From: Candidatus Stoquefichus sp.
GTDB taxonomy: Bacteria > Bacillota_I > Bacilli_A > Erysipelotrichales > Coprobacillaceae
Assembly: GCA_021768625.1 (NCBI GenBank)
Contig: JAETUM010000002.1
Span: forward strand, 1 to 64,000
Length of the DNA: 64,000 nt
Reading direction: 5' to 3'
Shown here: one piece after another, positions 61,835-64,000 of the stretch
Numbering within the stretch: the first letter of the stretch is position 1
Layout: each line of letters starts with the position of its first letter
Made by a program: the position numbers and the translations under genes
The notes under the pieces: generated by a model
The model's input: only the letters and a program-made list of their open reading frames with translations
What the model was told of the DNA's origin: nothing
The model's database searches: none

Positions 61835-63025
61835 TTACTTTAATGTTTGATAAAGCCTTTTTAAAGGTATACACTTTTCTTTTGCTAAAGTTTTTAAATC
61901 TTCATATTCTGGATAATAATAAGTTTCACCATCAAATGTAACTTTTTTAGCTTTTATTTTCCCATATTTTGTATCAACTTCGACAATTTCACGTTCCAAT
62001 ACTGTCCTTTGTTCATGTCTATATCTCATACCTATTGTTGTTGTTTGTTTAAAAATAATAGCTTGTATTTTTTTCATATCTGATTCATTGCAAACAACTG
62101 TTAAACGATATGCAGGTCTATTTTTTTTCATATAGATTGGTGTAAAGAATGTATCTAATGCCCCATTATTCAATAACATTTCCATTGTATAACCTAAAAT
62201 TTCTCCACTACAATCATCAATATTTGTTTCTATAACAATGACTTCATCTAAAGAGGAATCAATTGTTCCTAAAGAGACTTTTAAAATATTAGGTATCTTT
62301 AAATCTTTACTTCCACATCCCCACCCAATATGATGAACATTCATAAGTGGCATAGCTCCATATGATTCTGCCAATTCAGCAATAATAGCAGCTCCAGTTG
62401 GTGTTACTAACTCTGTATCAATATCAATTTGTCTTGTTATAACATCACTTGCCGCAAAAATTTCACTCGTTGCTGGAACAGGTACAGAAATTGTTCCATG
62501 TGCACACTCAATAAAACCATACCCATCATTAACAACACTACTATAAATCTTATCTGGATTCAAATATGTAATTAAAATAGCAGTTCCAACAATATCTACA
62601 ATAGAATCAATAGCCCCTACTTCATGGAAATGAACGTTTTCTAATGTCTCATTATGCACCTTACTTTCAGCTAAAGCAACTCTCATAAATATCTTTTTAG
62701 CAAGTTCTTTTGCTTTTTCATCAATATCACTTTCATCTATAATCTTATTCACATCAAAAAGATTACGATGTTCATGATGATGGTTGTGTTCATGATGATG
62801 ATCGTGCTCATGATGATGAACATGATTATGTTCTAAATGAACATCTACATATGTTCCAGTAATACCACTTTTCTTTGTTTGAGATATATGCATATGATAA
62901 CCATCAACATGTAACTTATTTAATTCATTTTCTAAATAGTTTGGATCATCACATAATTCTAATAAAGCTCCTAAAGTCATATTGCCACTAATACCACTAC
63001 TACAATCAAAATATAACACTTTCAT
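61835..63025 (-). CDS. larC: Nickel-pincer cofactor biosynthesis protein LarC
   Basis: CTP-dependent nickel insertase that completes the pincer nucleotide cofactor of lactate racemase and related enzymes. It begins MKVLYFDCSSGISGNMTLGALLEL. A His-rich stretch (~residues 66-92), with runs of HHHEH separated by Asp or Asn, probably binds nickel. HFHEVGAIDSIVDIVG (~138-153), TPTGAAIIAEL and the C-terminal ETNIDDCSGE (~266) continue the family pattern. A single uninterrupted ORF of 396 residues, unlike the frameshifted larC1/larC2 of Lactobacillus. The start at 63025 follows GGAGG. Confidence 0.93.
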   Translation of the reverse strand: MKVLYFDCSSGISGNMTLGALLELCDDPNYLENELNKLHVDGYHMHISQTKKSGITGTYVDVHLEHNHVHHHEHDHHHEHNHHHEHRNLFDVNKIIDESDIDEKAKELAKKIFMRVALAESKVHNETLENVHFHEVGAIDSIVDIVGTAILITYLNPDKIYSSVVNDGYGFIECAHGTISVPVPATSEIFAASDVITRQIDIDTELVTPTGAAIIAELAESYGAMPLMNVHHIGWGCGSKDLKIPNILKVSLGTIDSSLDEVIVIETNIDDCSGEILGYTMEMLLNNGALDTFFTPIYMKKNRPAYRLTVVCNESDMKKIQAIIFKQTTTIGMRYRHEQRTVLEREIVEVDTKYGKIKAKKVTFDGETYYYPEYEDLKTLAKEKCIPLKRLYQTLK

Positions 63026-63765
63026 TAACGCTTTCCTCCTAAACAATTAATAGTATGTGCCATATATCCAGCACCAAAACCATTATCAATATTGACAACA
63101 CTTACTCCACTTGCACAACTATTTAACATAGATAAAAGTGCAGAAAGTCCTTGAAAATTTGCACCATAACCAATAGAAGTTGGTACAGCTATCACAGGTA
63201 CAGATACTAATCCACCTACGACAGATGCTAAAGCTCCTTCCATCCCTGCAATAACAACAATAACACTTGCTTGATTCAAATCATCCATGCGATTTAATAA
63301 ACGATGTAATCCTGCAACACCTACATCATTAATTTGAATAACTTCATTTCCTAAAAAGCGTGCAGTTATTGTTGCTTCATTTGCAATAGGTAGATCGCTT
63401 GTTCCAGCACAAACAACAGCTATCACTCCTTTGTTCATCAAAAATGGTTCTCCATTATAAACAAAAGTTTGAGCTAATTCATCATACTGAAAATCTGGAA
63501 ACATATCTTTTAAATAGTTATATTTTTCTAAACTCACTCTTGTTGCAAGAATATTTTTTTGCCCATGTTCTAACATCTGATGAATAATTCCAGCTATTTG
63601 TTCCTGTGTTTTACCTGCACCATAAATCACTTCAGGAGCTCCTGTTCTTTTTTGACGATCATAATCAATACAAGCATAATCATCTTGATGATGAAGTAAA
63701 TATGTTGCCTCATCAATATCAATTTCTTTATTTTTAACTTTTTCTAAAATCTCTTTTGTATTCAT
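63025..63765 (-). CDS. larB: Nickel-pincer cofactor biosynthesis protein LarB
   Basis: Carboxylates and hydrolyses nicotinic acid adenine dinucleotide in the first step of the pincer cofactor pathway. PurE-like core with VVCAGTSDLPIANEA (~115-129), NDVGVAGLHRLL and the C-terminal GFGAGYMA. The N-terminal RKRTGAPEVIYGAGKT-like segment (here RQKRTGAPEVIYGAGKT) is also conserved. 246 residues. Its stop overlaps the larC start (TAATG). Confidence 0.94.
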   Translation of the reverse strand: MNTKEILEKVKNKEIDIDEATYLLHHQDDYACIDYDRQKRTGAPEVIYGAGKTQEQIAGIIHQMLEHGQKNILATRVSLEKYNYLKDMFPDFQYDELAQTFVYNGEPFLMNKGVIAVVCAGTSDLPIANEATITARFLGNEVIQINDVGVAGLHRLLNRMDDLNQASVIVVIAGMEGALASVVGGLVSVPVIAVPTSIGYGANFQGLSALLSMLNSCASGVSVVNIDNGFGAGYMAHTINCLGGKR

Positions 63766-63769
63766 AATC

Positions 63770-64000
63770 TTACCTCTGATAACGATATGGTAATTCTAAA
63801 CCATTACCTTCTAATAATTCCTGATCTATTAAAATATGATTTGTATCTCCTTGCTCAATCACTTTTCCATCATTTAATAAAACAACTTCATCAGCAATAT
63901 CTAAAGCCATATCCAAATCATGACTCGCAATAATCACTGTTTTATGTAATGATTTTAATACATTAATAATTTGTCTTCGACTACCTGGATCTAAAAATGA
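63770..64000 (-). CDS. ABC transporter ATPase, C-terminal part (truncated by window)
   Basis: The last 76 residues of an ABC ATPase whose start lies beyond the window. SFLDPGSRRQIINVL (D-loop region) is followed by KTVIIASHDLDMALDIADEVVLLNDGKVIEQGD, the H-loop His and typical ending of CbiO/NikO-type energy-coupling ATPases. It ends 5 bases before larB. A nickel uptake role (LarO-like) fits its position but cannot be proved from this part. Confidence 0.8.
   Translation of the reverse strand, partial: SFLDPGSRRQIINVLKSLHKTVIIASHDLDMALDIADEVVLLNDGKVIEQGDTNHILIDQELLEGNGLELPYRYQR

Noticed and set aside
62760-62830. Tandem repeat in larC (CATGATGATG-type units)
   Set aside because: It simply encodes the His-rich metal-binding stretch and is not a CRISPR or independent repeat.
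1-64000. tRNA, rRNA, CRISPR arrays and complete insertion sequences
   Set aside because: None could be found by eye on either strand.

Overview
The window is about 64 kb of very AT-rich DNA in which almost every gene lies on the minus strand, with strong AGGAGG-type ribosome sites, T-box leaders and a nearly complete set of Bacillus-type neighbourhoods. It suggests a Gram-positive, endospore-forming Firmicute. Base composition, gene content and the mixture of spore genes with a reduced gene order fit the Erysipelotrichia (Coprobacillaceae such as Faecalibacillus, Coprobacillus or Thomasclavelia). The genus is an inference; nothing in the window proves it.

Layout. 0.1-3.5 kb: the rpsB-tsf-pyrH-frr translation operon, with hairpins between its genes. 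3.5-8.8 kb: the cell-shape, division and sporulation block spoIVFB-spoIVFA-minD-minC-mreD-mreC-radC, plus a SPOR-domain protein in the spoIIB position. 8.9-12.7 kb: a small Gly-Gly peptide gene, valS, a membrane protein and a valine T-box. 12.7-20.9 kb: ysxE-spoVID-engB-lon-tig, a TPR-like protein and a phosphofructokinase. 21-26.3 kb: pnp-maf, mgtE and rpsO. 26.4-34.8 kb: a DMT exporter, a secreted CAP protein, ribF-truB, an FKBP lipoprotein, tyrS with a tyrosine T-box, a ClC channel and ccpA. 34.8-45.4 kb: ytxH, a DUF948 gene, murC, an M24 peptidase, aspS-hisS with an Asp/His T-box, a DUF1275 gene, relA and apt. 45.4-48.8 kb: recJ, comN and divergent spoVB. 48.8-64 kb is the more accessory part: an arginine-type T-box with an ABC transporter and aminotransferase, DUF3267, a decayed HAD gene, an aldo/keto reductase, degV, DUF1848, a HAD phosphatase, rarA, a MerR/MATE pair, DUF4279, and the larB-larC nickel-pincer cofactor genes next to a truncated ABC ATPase.

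How the parts connect. Four aminoacyl-tRNA or amino-acid transport units are each preceded by a T-box whose specifier can be read by aligning the leaders (GTA Val, TAC Tyr, GAC overlapping CAC Asp/His, CGC Arg). The three spore genes spoIVFA, spoVID and spoVB share a sigma-E-like promoter pattern. Two tiny hydrophilic genes carry forespore-type promoters and look like minor spore proteins. tig has a nearly perfect CIRCE element next to its promoter, which points to HrcA heat-shock control. mgtE has a well-translated 32-codon leader ORF instead of a recognisable M-box. The MATE exporter has a classic 19-bp-spacer MerR promoter.

The most unusual items are the Gly-Gly small peptide at 8873-9037, the CIRCE element buried in the end of a coding sequence, the mgtE leader ORF, a candidate structured small RNA at 41785-41889, and the forespore-type small proteins. 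No tRNA, rRNA, CRISPR array or complete mobile element was seen.
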